Below are positions 26,322 through 33,683 of a stretch of DNA of 43,215 bases, in pieces; positions within the stretch are counted from its first letter, which is position 1, and each line of letters starts with the position of its first letter. A program made the position numbers and the translations under genes. The notes beneath the pieces were generated by a model. The model was not told the DNA's origin and searched no databases. It saw only the letters and a list, made by a program, of their open reading frames with translations. The DNA is from Lentisphaerae bacterium GWF2_45_14 (GTDB lineage: Bacteria; Verrucomicrobiota; Lentisphaeria; Victivallales; GWF2-45-14), in NCBI GenBank assembly GCA_001804785.1, contig MHBG01000057.1:1-43215 (forward strand), given 5' to 3'.

Positions 26322-26954
26322 TTACTGTTCGTTTTTGACGTGTTCTATCTGGCGGAGGATTTTTCCGTTTATCAGCTCGAATTTGGATATCGTGTCGATG
26401 CGTTCGCGACATCTCTTAAGTTCTTTTGAGGAAAGAATCTCGCCGAAAAGCCCGCAGAAATTCACTAGTCCGATAAGTATGGCGTCGCGCGGGGCGGGGA
26501 TTTCGTCGCCGAGGACAATCTCACGCAGGCGCGTCTCGACATCTTTTATTTCGTGGTTGTCTATCACCGGATAGCGGGGGCTTCCCGAAAACCAAAGAAA
26601 TTTCCTGTTGACCTTCTTCAGGACTTTTTTCGATACGAGTTCATCGGTGATTTTCTTTTCTATTTCCTCCGCTTTCGGAGCGAGTATTCGTATGCAGTCG
26701 TATATCTTATACTTGTCCATGTTCATCTTTATCATGTAGTCGAGCACATAGTCGAGTACTGGACTGCCAGGCATGGTCTGGTCATTGATATAGACGAGGT
26801 CCTGGTCATTGTCTATCTTGTTCAGGAATGAAAGCTCGGCAAGTACCGCCCCTATTATCACATTGTCGAAAACAGTTTCCTTTGAAGGAATGTCAAATTT
26901 GCCCTTTTCCTCGTCGAGCGCCAACAGATATATTTCTTCAGCGAAACTCAGCAT
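26322..26954 (-). CDS. GPP34 (GOLPH3-like) family protein, paralog B
   Basis: The frame starts at 26972 (MEVFEP), but GGAGG sits 10 nt before ATG 26954, which gives MLSFAEEIYLLALDEEKGKF, colinear with paralog A. VETRLREIVLGDEIPAPRDA and the C-terminal ERIDTISKF are shared with A. Length about 210, all-helical. It heads a minus-strand pair with the DUF1638 gene and is divergent from the M55 peptidase. No membrane helix. Confidence 0.85.
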   Translation of the reverse strand: MLSFAEEIYLLALDEEKGKFDIPSKETVFDNVIIGAVLAELSFLNKIDNDQDLVYINDQTMPGSPVLDYVLDYMIKMNMDKYKIYDCIRILAPKAEEIEKKITDELVSKKVLKKVNRKFLWFSGSPRYPVIDNHEIKDVETRLREIVLGDEIPAPRDAILIGLVNFCGLFGEILSSKELKRCRERIDTISKFELINGKILRQIEHVKNEQ

Positions 26955-26986
26955 TGGTTCAAAAACCTCCATAGTTATGCACGCTT

Positions 26987-27004
26987 ATGCAAATTGATTT
27001 GCAT
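26987..27004. promoter_or_regulatory. 8+2+8 bp inverted repeat in a divergent promoter region
   Basis: ATGCAAAT-TG-ATTTGCAT is perfect in both arms. It lies 33 nt upstream of the GPP34-B start and 68 nt upstream of the M55 peptidase start. A good candidate operator controlling one or both directions. Confidence 0.45.
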
Positions 27005-27071
27005 TTAGTAAAATACAAGAGTATGATTTTCATTTATTATTCTTTTTATCACTATTTTGGGAGAATAGGCA

Positions 27072-27905
27072 ATGAAGGTGTATATACAGACCGATATCGA
27101 AGGCGTGGCAGGGAACGTTTTTTTCGAATCCAGAAAAGAAGTGTCCTATGAAAATTACGAGCATCGCCGCAGAATGTACAAACTGTTGACAGGTGAAGTG
27201 AACGCGGCCGTAAAAGCGGCATTCGATTCCGGCGCATCAGAAGTAGTCATAAACGACAACCACGGAAGCGGTTACAATATAATCTTCGAAGAGCTCGATC
27301 CGCGTTGTGAAATCATCCACGGAAAAAACGCCAGCGGTCCCCACTGGCTTCCGGAGCTGGATAAATCCTTCGACGCGATGGTTCTCGTCGGAATGCATCC
27401 GATGGCCGGGACTCCGAAAGGCCTTCTCCAGCACTCAAAGTGGGACGTTAACGATGGCAAAATATTCCTGAGCGAAGCAAGTATGGCGGCCGCGATTGCC
27501 GGAGACCACGGAGTCCCGACAGTCTTCATCAGCGGTGACGATATGGTGACGGACGAGGTCAAGGCCAAGATACCGTCGATAAAGGCCGCCGCCGTCAAAA
27601 AGTCGCTGAGTCCCTACATGGGTCGTTGCGTAATGCCCGAACGCTCCCGTGAAATGATCTACGACGGCGTTAAGAAAGGACTCAAGGCAAGGAGATCCAT
27701 AAAGCCTTACAAAATAAAAGGGCCCGTAAAGCTCCAGCTTCTGGAAAGCAACAAAGGCAATCACGACCAGAGCCGAGGATTCTACAGCGTGATTCCCGAA
27801 GGCATAGTCCGGAAGACAATTGACGAGGCAATATCCGATTTCCTGAAGAAAATGACATGGTGCAGCATCGATACGCTCCACCCGGACGGTTTCGAATACC
27901 CATGA
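27072..27905 (+). CDS. M55-family D-aminopeptidase (DppA-like)
   Basis: The DppA-type fold begins KVYIQTDIEGVAG, with the D-x-E zinc ligands of the M55 family, then VVINDNHGSG and MVLVGMHPMAG carry further zinc histidines. Members cleave N-terminal D-amino acids from short peptides such as those of peptidoglycan. Length 277 is normal. GGGAG eight nt upstream of the ATG. The DUF4091 lipoprotein starts 16 nt after the stop. Cytoplasmic, as no signal peptide is visible. Confidence 0.9.
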   Translation: MKVYIQTDIEGVAGNVFFESRKEVSYENYEHRRRMYKLLTGEVNAAVKAAFDSGASEVVINDNHGSGYNIIFEELDPRCEIIHGKNASGPHWLPELDKSFDAMVLVGMHPMAGTPKGLLQHSKWDVNDGKIFLSEASMAAAIAGDHGVPTVFISGDDMVTDEVKAKIPSIKAAAVKKSLSPYMGRCVMPERSREMIYDGVKKGLKARRSIKPYKIKGPVKLQLLESNKGNHDQSRGFYSVIPEGIVRKTIDEAISDFLKKMTWCSIDTLHPDGFEYP

Positions 27906-27921
27906 TATTCATTGGTTTGAT

Positions 27922-30366
27922 ATGAAGAGAATACTACTTTTAATCTCATCGGCCCTATTGGCGGGATGTACGGGTGTGCTTCTTCCGGAGTTTACACCCG
28001 AAAATGTCGCGCTTAATAAACCATGCAGTTTCAGTGAACCGCCCAGCTACAAGCTTTGCAGTGACCCAGCCGACAGTAAACAGCTTACGGACGGACGGTA
28101 CTGTCAGCGTGCCACGGCGGACGGAGATTTCTACTTCTGGACACAAAAGGGAACTGTCGGGTGGAAAAAACTCAAAAAGCCCGTGGAAATCAGTATCGAC
28201 CTCGGGGAGATTAAGCCGATATCGGGAGCTTCCATAAGAACCGCCGCAGGGAGAGAGAGCGTTTTGTGGCCGGGCGCGCTTGAAATGCTTGTGAGCGATG
28301 ACAATAGCAAATTTTACTATGTCGCCGACCTTACGGAGACAAAGCGTTACAGTTTCCCCTTCCGTTCCGGAGTTTACGGCATTTATAATTATAAAAATGA
28401 CGAACTCAGGACGAGAGGCCGTTACATAAAATTTCGTTGTTTCCCTACCGGTTTCTATTTTTTCTGCGATGAAATAGAAGTCTATTCCGGCCCCTCTGAG
28501 TTCCTTAAAAATAAGGACCCGGGGCGCGAAGTATCGGGTGATTCCCTTGAGAGACTTCTGATCACGAAAGGTATGAAGAATAGAATGTTTTCAGATATAA
28601 TCGAGCTTGAGAAAATGACAGGAAAGCTTTCACCCCTTCCCGGGGAAAAAGGCCCGACCATAAAAGAGAGACTTCAGCTCCTCTGGAATGAGGTTTCCCA
28701 ATTTGAATTTAAAGGTACTCCCGCAACCGTGACAGCCGTAATCCCGCTGAACGGACTTCACGAAAGAATAATAGCCATGCATTCGGTAATATTAAACCGC
28801 AGCGGCTTCAAGGGTATTATCCTGCGCCATAAAGACCGTTACGAAAGGCTTTCTCTTTTCGCGGCGCCATCAGATGAGCCCCCCGCTGTAAATGTCAGGC
28901 TTATGAACGGCGAATACCGGGCCGATACTCTCAACATAAGCAACTGCACTGATAAAAAGCGCAAGATAAGCTTTAGCGTGAAGGGACTCCCGGACCAGAC
29001 GCATATGAAGATATACAAAGTCTGTGGTATCGACACCAGAGAGAAAATTATAGATTTCTCCGCGCTTGTCGAAATAGAGCCCGAGAAAGAGGTTTATGAG
29101 ACGACAGCCGAGGCCGGGATGACTACACAATTGTGGTTCTCGTTCAATCCCGTTTCGGTCAAGCAAGGAAAATATGAAGCGGAGATATCCTTTTCCGGCG
29201 GGGACTGGAAAGGTACCGTTCCCCTTACTCTTACGGTTTCTTCTATGACCTTTTCTGAAAAACCGGGACTGAAGACCATGGTGTGGGACTATCTTTTGCC
29301 GCCTCAATACGGAATAACGGACGGGAATGCTGCCCAGGCTGTCGATTTGATGAAAAAACATTTTGTAACTGTTGCGACGGCATCAGCGGCTGTCGCGGGT
29401 CTGCCTTCGGAAAAAGATGTCGACGCCCGAGGCGATATAATTAAAAAGCTTGATTTTTCGACTTTCGACAGGTGGGTGGCGCTTTGGCCGGGTGCGGAGA
29501 TTTATCACATCTACCTCGAGCAGTCCGTAGGACAAGCCCTCGCTGGTAAAAGTGCCGGGACGCCTGAATTCGAAAGAGTGGTAAGCCAGTGGGTCAGAGA
29601 GATAGCGGCACACGCTTCCTCGAAAGGAATCAAGCCGTCGCATTTGCAGTTTAACATTCTTGACGAGCCTTCGGCCCCCGATCACTACAAGTTTCTGAAG
29701 CATTGGGCAAAAGCGGTTAAATCTGTCGACACAGGCGTTACATTATTCTGCGATCCGGCAATGATGACGAAAGAAGGCTACATGAAATACGCATCGGAAA
29801 CCCTTGCCTATATGGATATTATATCTACAAGAATGAATGACTATATTTTTGAGTTGCCGAAGGAAATAAAGTCATATTTTCAAAAAAGGATTGATGGCGG
29901 CACAGAGTTCTGGTTCTATATGTACTCAGAGCCGGTGCGTCAATTCGACCCTGCTTATTTCAGGCTTCAGCCGTGGCAGGCATTTGCCGGGAGGGCTATC
30001 GGTTCGGGCTTCTGGAGTTTTGCGGATATCGGGACATGCGCATCGAACTGGAACCCCTATTCCATTCCCTCCGGCTATGATTACAGCCCCGTATATATTA
30101 CGCCCACGACAATAACCCCCGCAAAACAGCTTGAAGCCCTTCGCGAGGGAATCGAGGATTATCAATATCTCCTGATGTTGAAGTCCGGGAGCAAAGAAAA
30201 GAATTTAAGCACATCCATTGCGTCCCATGCCATCGAAGAGGCGGCGAAGAAGGCGGGGAGTGCCAAATACTGGCTTAATTGGCAGGATAATTACAGTGCG
30301 TGTTCCGCCGCCGAAAAGGCGCGCCTTGAAATACTTGACCTTCTTGAAAAGAAGACTGCAAAATAA
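27922..30366 (+). CDS. Lipoprotein with F5/8-type domain and C-terminal DUF4091 glycosidase-like domain
   Basis: An 814-residue protein. Lipoprotein signal MKRILLLISSALLAGC. Residues of about 25-190 resemble a discoidin/F5-8 type C sandwich (NVALNKPCSFSEPPS, then ISIDLGEIKPISGASI). A TIM-barrel-like region follows (IKPSHLQFNILDEPSAPDHY, residues about 570-590), and the end (REGIEDYQYLLML) is the DUF4091 signature common in glycosidase-like proteins of Planctomycetes, Lentisphaerota and Bacteroidetes. I infer outer-surface glycan cleavage; the catalytic acid may be the Glu of LDEPS. A MITE-like repeat follows 57 nt after the stop. Confidence 0.82.
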   Translation: MKRILLLISSALLAGCTGVLLPEFTPENVALNKPCSFSEPPSYKLCSDPADSKQLTDGRYCQRATADGDFYFWTQKGTVGWKKLKKPVEISIDLGEIKPISGASIRTAAGRESVLWPGALEMLVSDDNSKFYYVADLTETKRYSFPFRSGVYGIYNYKNDELRTRGRYIKFRCFPTGFYFFCDEIEVYSGPSEFLKNKDPGREVSGDSLERLLITKGMKNRMFSDIIELEKMTGKLSPLPGEKGPTIKERLQLLWNEVSQFEFKGTPATVTAVIPLNGLHERIIAMHSVILNRSGFKGIILRHKDRYERLSLFAAPSDEPPAVNVRLMNGEYRADTLNISNCTDKKRKISFSVKGLPDQTHMKIYKVCGIDTREKIIDFSALVEIEPEKEVYETTAEAGMTTQLWFSFNPVSVKQGKYEAEISFSGGDWKGTVPLTLTVSSMTFSEKPGLKTMVWDYLLPPQYGITDGNAAQAVDLMKKHFVTVATASAAVAGLPSEKDVDARGDIIKKLDFSTFDRWVALWPGAEIYHIYLEQSVGQALAGKSAGTPEFERVVSQWVREIAAHASSKGIKPSHLQFNILDEPSAPDHYKFLKHWAKAVKSVDTGVTLFCDPAMMTKEGYMKYASETLAYMDIISTRMNDYIFELPKEIKSYFQKRIDGGTEFWFYMYSEPVRQFDPAYFRLQPWQAFAGRAIGSGFWSFADIGTCASNWNPYSIPSGYDYSPVYITPTTITPAKQLEALREGIEDYQYLLMLKSGSKEKNLSTSIASHAIEEAAKKAGSAKYWLNWQDNYSACSAAEKARLEILDLLEKKTAK

Positions 30367-30423
30367 GCAGCCGGAATGATAGACCAACTTTTGCGTATCA
30401 CGCGGAATTATATTTTCTCGTTC

Positions 30424-30654
30424 TGGTCAGACCATATTTTAGGTTTAATTTTTTAAATTTGCATTTTTAAGGTCTTAAAGCTATTTTTTATGGTATATTT
30501 ATTAGCTTTAAGGAAATTATACACGATGACAAAAAAAACTCTTATACGATTTTTTTAATGGGTAAAAAATAGCTCTAAGGGCTGTTTTTGGTAAAAAACG
30601 AATATAAATATCTTGACAATAAATGACTTACAATTTTAAAACATGGTCAGACCT
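30424..30654 (+). repeat. MITE-like dispersed repeat, copy 2 (fullest copy)
   Basis: Begins TGGTCAGACCATATTTTA and ends TTTTAAAACATGGTCAGACCT, forming imperfect terminal inverted repeats. An internal stem is formed by AGCTATTTTTTA (30479-30490) and its exact complement TAAAAAATAGCT (30563-30574). No ORF. Just after it the phrase GACCTGTCCCTC appears twice (about 30651-30679). Confidence 0.8.
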
Positions 30655-30787
30655 GTCCCTCCAGCAGACCTGTCCCTCGTTTCACTTTTGTTCATCAACT
30701 TAACGAGAATAATTCGAGTATTTCCCTGTTGTAGATGAACAGCAAACTTTATACTGATTTTTTTTATTTTATTACACGGCACATAAC
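30655..30787. other. Intergenic spacer after repeat copy 2
   Basis: A tandem GACCTGTCCCTC duplicate and then A+T-rich sequence. No gene seen; marks the left edge of the A+T-rich island. Confidence 0.4.
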
Positions 30788-31936
30788 TTACTTATTATTC
30801 AAATCAAGATAGGGAGTAAAAAAACATTCCAGATAGCATCGAGCAGCAAGTTTACTGTTCTCTATCTGTTCAGCAGTGTAAAGTTGCAAGTTAGGCCTAC
30901 CGAGGCTTGTAAATAAATCCGGAATTAAGTTTTTACTGATTTTCTCCAATGCCGGCCAATATTTATCAAAATCATTGTAATCAAGTTGGCTTTCATACTT
31001 TTCTACAAAACGGTCAATATCTCCACGAGTCGCCTCATTCCTGACAAACAGTGGGATAATAGCTTTGCGCAAAGCTATATGCTTTTTCAATTGTTCCTTA
31101 ATAACTTCCTTAGATTCAGGATCATCCATGTTATCTTGAAATGCTTTTATCCTATAATAATGACTAATTTCAGGGCTTATTTCTGCATGCGAGAGTCCTG
31201 ACAAGCGATGTTTGCTTATTGGTGGAATAGTTTTAATAAAACTATCAATTTTTCCCGCTTCTTCTTTATTAGATGTTAACTGCTTGCGTTCTGCTTTTAA
31301 TTCATTTATTGAGTAGGTCAATTCAGTAGCCAACTTGTTTTCTTTCTCAAATATTTGCTCAAGCATAGTACAATTCATTTGGAACAAGAATTCAAATTTA
31401 TAATACAAAAATACCCCATCTTCTCCTGCAAGTTGGCGCTCCGGATACGAATTCTTCAATTCTGACGCAAGGGCATTCAGTCGCGTTATTTCTGTCTCTG
31501 ACAAAGGAGCTAGTAATCTAGAAAACAAACTCGACTGTTTTTCCAGATCTTCTTTTTTTACTCCACCAAGGGTCATTGCCTGGACTAACTCTTTAGTTCT
31601 TAGCTGTTCTTCAAATTGTTTCCTCAGTTTCAAAACATAATATTCCCTGTATTCCCTTTGCATGTCGGACTTTAAGGATCTTGCATAATTATCAAAAATT
31701 TTGGTGTCAGGTCTAAAACAATCAGCAAACCGAGCGTAAAAGCTAGTCTTTAATATAATTTTTTTTATGAAAACAGTACCATATTCACGCTGGGTACTCT
31801 CTTTTATTTTCTCGAACTTACCTATCTTTGTTTTAATTGCAGCAATTTTATTTTCTGACGACGAAGTCCCAAAAGCAACAATGTTCACAAATAGCAAGAT
31901 AACCAAAATGGTTTTAATTTTTATTTTATTAATCAT
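30788..31936 (-). CDS. Exported protein of unknown family, intact copy of a tandem paralog pair
   Basis: A 382-residue protein with a signal peptide (MINKIKIKTILVILLFVNIV AFG region, residues 1-24) and a strong GCGGAGG ribosome-binding site 10 nt before the ATG. The mature protein is helical, Lys/Glu-rich and predicted coiled-coil in part (KLRKQFEEQLRTKELVQAM). The last about 100 residues (HIALRKAIIPLFVRNEATRG onward) are nearly identical to the neighbour at 31974-32612, but the rest of the pair is divergent. I recognise no family. It ends the island operon. Confidence 0.75.
   Translation of the reverse strand: MINKIKIKTILVILLFVNIVAFGTSSSENKIAAIKTKIGKFEKIKESTQREYGTVFIKKIILKTSFYARFADCFRPDTKIFDNYARSLKSDMQREYREYYVLKLRKQFEEQLRTKELVQAMTLGGVKKEDLEKQSSLFSRLLAPLSETEITRLNALASELKNSYPERQLAGEDGVFLYYKFEFLFQMNCTMLEQIFEKENKLATELTYSINELKAERKQLTSNKEEAGKIDSFIKTIPPISKHRLSGLSHAEISPEISHYYRIKAFQDNMDDPESKEVIKEQLKKHIALRKAIIPLFVRNEATRGDIDRFVEKYESQLDYNDFDKYWPALEKISKNLIPDLFTSLGRPNLQLYTAEQIENSKLAARCYLECFFTPYLDLNNK
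30801..31095 (-). repeat. Near-identical 3' segment, copy A (pair with 32011-32305)
   Basis: Aligned with 32011-32305 at an offset of 1210 bp. Over the inner part (about 30838-31095) only three mismatches are visible, while flanking coding sequence is widely diverged. This suggests a recent gene conversion or a partial duplication of the C-terminal module. Confidence 0.85.
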
Positions 31937-31973
31937 AATAACAAGCCTCCGCTTTTTAGTTTTTTATAGTCTC

Positions 31974-32612
31974 TTAATTGTTCTCTTGGCTCTCCTGATT
32001 TGTGCGATTTAAATCAAGGTTGGGCGTAAAAAAACATTCTATGTAGCATTGAGCAGCAAGTTTACTGTTCTCTATCTGTTCAGCAGTGTAAAGTTGCAAG
32101 TTAGGCCGACCGAGACTTGTAAATAAATCCGGAATTAAGTTTTTACTGATTTTCTCCAATGCCGGCCAATATTTATCAAAATCATTGTAATCAAGTTGGC
32201 TTTCATACTTTTCTACAAAACTGTCAATATCTCCACGAGTCGCCTCATTCCTGACAAACAGTGGGATAATAGCTTTGCGCAAAGCTATATGCTTTTTCAA
32301 CTTTTTCTTAATAATCTCCTTGGATTTAGGATCACTTAAACAACTTTCAAATAGTTTTAAGCGATAATAATACGCAAGTGGTCTTCGTGCTAAATTATTA
32401 CTTGGCAATTGGTTGTAAATACCTTTAATAAAGTTTGTTACTTCATTCTTTTTATTTAAATCAGATTCTCTTTCATTAATTTCATATAAAGTGTTTATTA
32501 GACTTTTGATTTGTAGATTCACCGGCCTCATAGACTCTTCTATAATCAACAAGGCAGTGCTATAAAAATTAAACAGTCCCAAAAAATTTATATGTACAAT
32601 ATAAGAGTCCAT
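31974..32612 (-). pseudogene. C-terminal part of a frameshifted paralog of the exported protein
   Basis: 212 codons that align to residues of about 175-382 of the intact copy (SYIVHINFLGLFNFYSTALL against LYYKFEFLFQMNCTMLEQIF, then the near-identical C-terminus). No signal peptide. The missing N-terminal half is encoded by 32627-33118 in the +1 neighbouring frame, so this is most likely one gene broken by a single frameshift around 32610-32630, or a sequencing error. Confidence 0.65.
32011..32305 (-). repeat. Near-identical 3' segment, copy B (pair with 30801-31095)
   Basis: Direct-repeat partner of copy A in the same orientation. Encodes the C-terminal module of the broken paralog. Recombination between the two copies would delete 1.2 kb and leave one fused gene. 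Confidence 0.85.
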
Positions 32613-32626
32613 GAAGAGCGGCTGTT

Positions 32627-33118
32627 TTACTTGTTTTCTAAAGAATCTAAACGCTGTTCTTCTAACGATGTGAGTTGCATCTTTTCCAAATCGAAGTATT
32701 TAAGAAAAGTTAACAATTCTTTATTTTGCGGAAAATTTTCTTTTAATAATTCTGTAATTTCTTTAAAGCTATTCTTAGAGTAAAAATCCTTGATACTTCT
32801 CCTCTGCAATAGTTTATCATATTCCAAAAAATCCCTTTGCTGAACTTGGTTTAAAGAATGGAGATAAGTAGTATATTCTTTGTTTACCCTAAAATAATTT
32901 GCAAACTCACCATAATTATTCCCTTTCAAACGATATACATGCAGGTTCGGATATTTTCCCTCAAGCTTCTTATACTTGGCTAGTTCTAGCTTTATATCAC
33001 TAAACAACTTTTGCGCATCAGAAATATCTTCAGCCTGAATAGAAGAATTCATAGAAAAAATGATATTCGCAATAAGTACCCAAAACAACAACTTCAAACA
33101 GGCGTAATTTTTAATCAT
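32627..33118 (-). CDS. Exported N-terminal half of the broken paralog
   Basis: 163 residues with a clear signal peptide (MIKNYACLKLLFWVLIANIIFS, cleavage near residue 30). The mature part is helical and Lys/Glu-rich, and follows the N-terminal half of the intact paralog in length and pattern (FANYFRVNKEYTTYLHSLNQ against FADCFRPDTKIFDNYARSLK). It starts 1 nt after the stop of the cysteine-rich gene, whose end supplies AAAGGAAA as ribosome-binding site, so the two are translationally coupled. It may be the 5' part of one gene with 31974-32612. Confidence 0.7.
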   Translation of the reverse strand: MIKNYACLKLLFWVLIANIIFSMNSSIQAEDISDAQKLFSDIKLELAKYKKLEGKYPNLHVYRLKGNNYGEFANYFRVNKEYTTYLHSLNQVQQRDFLEYDKLLQRRSIKDFYSKNSFKEITELLKENFPQNKELLTFLKYFDLEKMQLTSLEEQRLDSLENK

Positions 33119-33119
33119 T

Positions 33120-33608
33120 TTAATTTCCTTTATTAGGGTCATTTGAATTATCAGGATCAATAGTGCCCAAATAGCAATTATTATCATAATCCGTTGTAGC
33201 ATAACCAGGGAAAACGCTAGTTTTTCCACATGCTTCATCTTGATTACCATTTCCGCATGATTCGTCTTTATCATAATGTCCACATGCTTCGTCAATATCT
33301 GTATTGCTGCAACGTTCGTCAGGAGAAGTCGTCGCAGAATTTGCTCTACTGCTATTACAAGCACTGTCAGTAGTCTCCGACGAGGAGCAGTTTGCATCCG
33401 TGGCAGTGCTGCCATTGATAGTCCTCCCACAAGATTCATCGGGGTCTGGATCAGTTCCTCCATAGCTTGTGGTATGTTCTCCACAGCCTCCGTCAACCTC
33501 CTTAAGCTTGGTATTAGAACAAACACTATCGGGAGTTTTACCCATATAATGCTGATGTCCACATTTTAATACTGTAGCAATAAAATCTCGTCTTGTAGCC
33601 ATATCCAT
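33120..33608 (-). CDS. Cysteine-rich protein with ten D-x-x-C motifs, unknown family
   Basis: A 162-residue protein. Eleven cysteines; ten are preceded by Asp at -3 (DSVC, DGGC, DESC, DANC, DSAC, DERC, DEAC, DESC, DEAC, DNNC). The exception is Cys16 in the N-terminal segment. Four successive cysteines (residues about 100-127) are spaced exactly nine apart, and the next is 18 on. The rest is Gly, Ser, Thr, Asn and Asp with few hydrophobics. The start MDMATRRDFIATVLKCG holds a twin-Arg-like TRRDF but no hydrophobic stretch, so it is not a proper Tat signal; it could be a leader peptide. Start at 33608 or 33602; both ribosome-binding sites are weak. First gene of the island operon. Confidence 0.75.
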   Translation of the reverse strand: MDMATRRDFIATVLKCGHQHYMGKTPDSVCSNTKLKEVDGGCGEHTTSYGGTDPDPDESCGRTINGSTATDANCSSSETTDSACNSSRANSATTSPDERCSNTDIDEACGHYDKDESCGNGNQDEACGKTSVFPGYATTDYDNNCYLGTIDPDNSNDPNKGN

Positions 33609-33628
33609 ATTGCTTGATTCTTTCTATT

Positions 33629-33680
33629 CACTACTGTCCGGTAAACTTTTTTTGGAATTAGCGTAAGCGAGATTTGTAGC
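33629..33680 (+). mobile_element. Single end of the IS4-type element
   Basis: TCACTACTGTCCGGTAAACTTTTTTTGGAATTAGCG is the same left end as at 15905. Only this end remains. It sits 20 bp upstream of the cysteine-rich gene and directly after the histidine-kinase stop, so it may supply the island promoter. Confidence 0.65.
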
Positions 33681-33683
33681 GTT

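Noticed and set aside
30424..30680. CRISPR array
   Set aside because: The two GACCTGTCCCTC phrases are a single short duplication, with no regular spacers and no cas genes.
32610..32630. Programmed -1 frameshift in the broken paralog
   Set aside because: The run lacks an X-XXY-YYZ slippery heptamer, so mutation or sequencing error is more likely.
33590..33608. Twin-arginine signal peptide on the cysteine-rich protein
   Set aside because: TRRDF resembles the motif, but no hydrophobic stretch follows, so Tat export is not supported.
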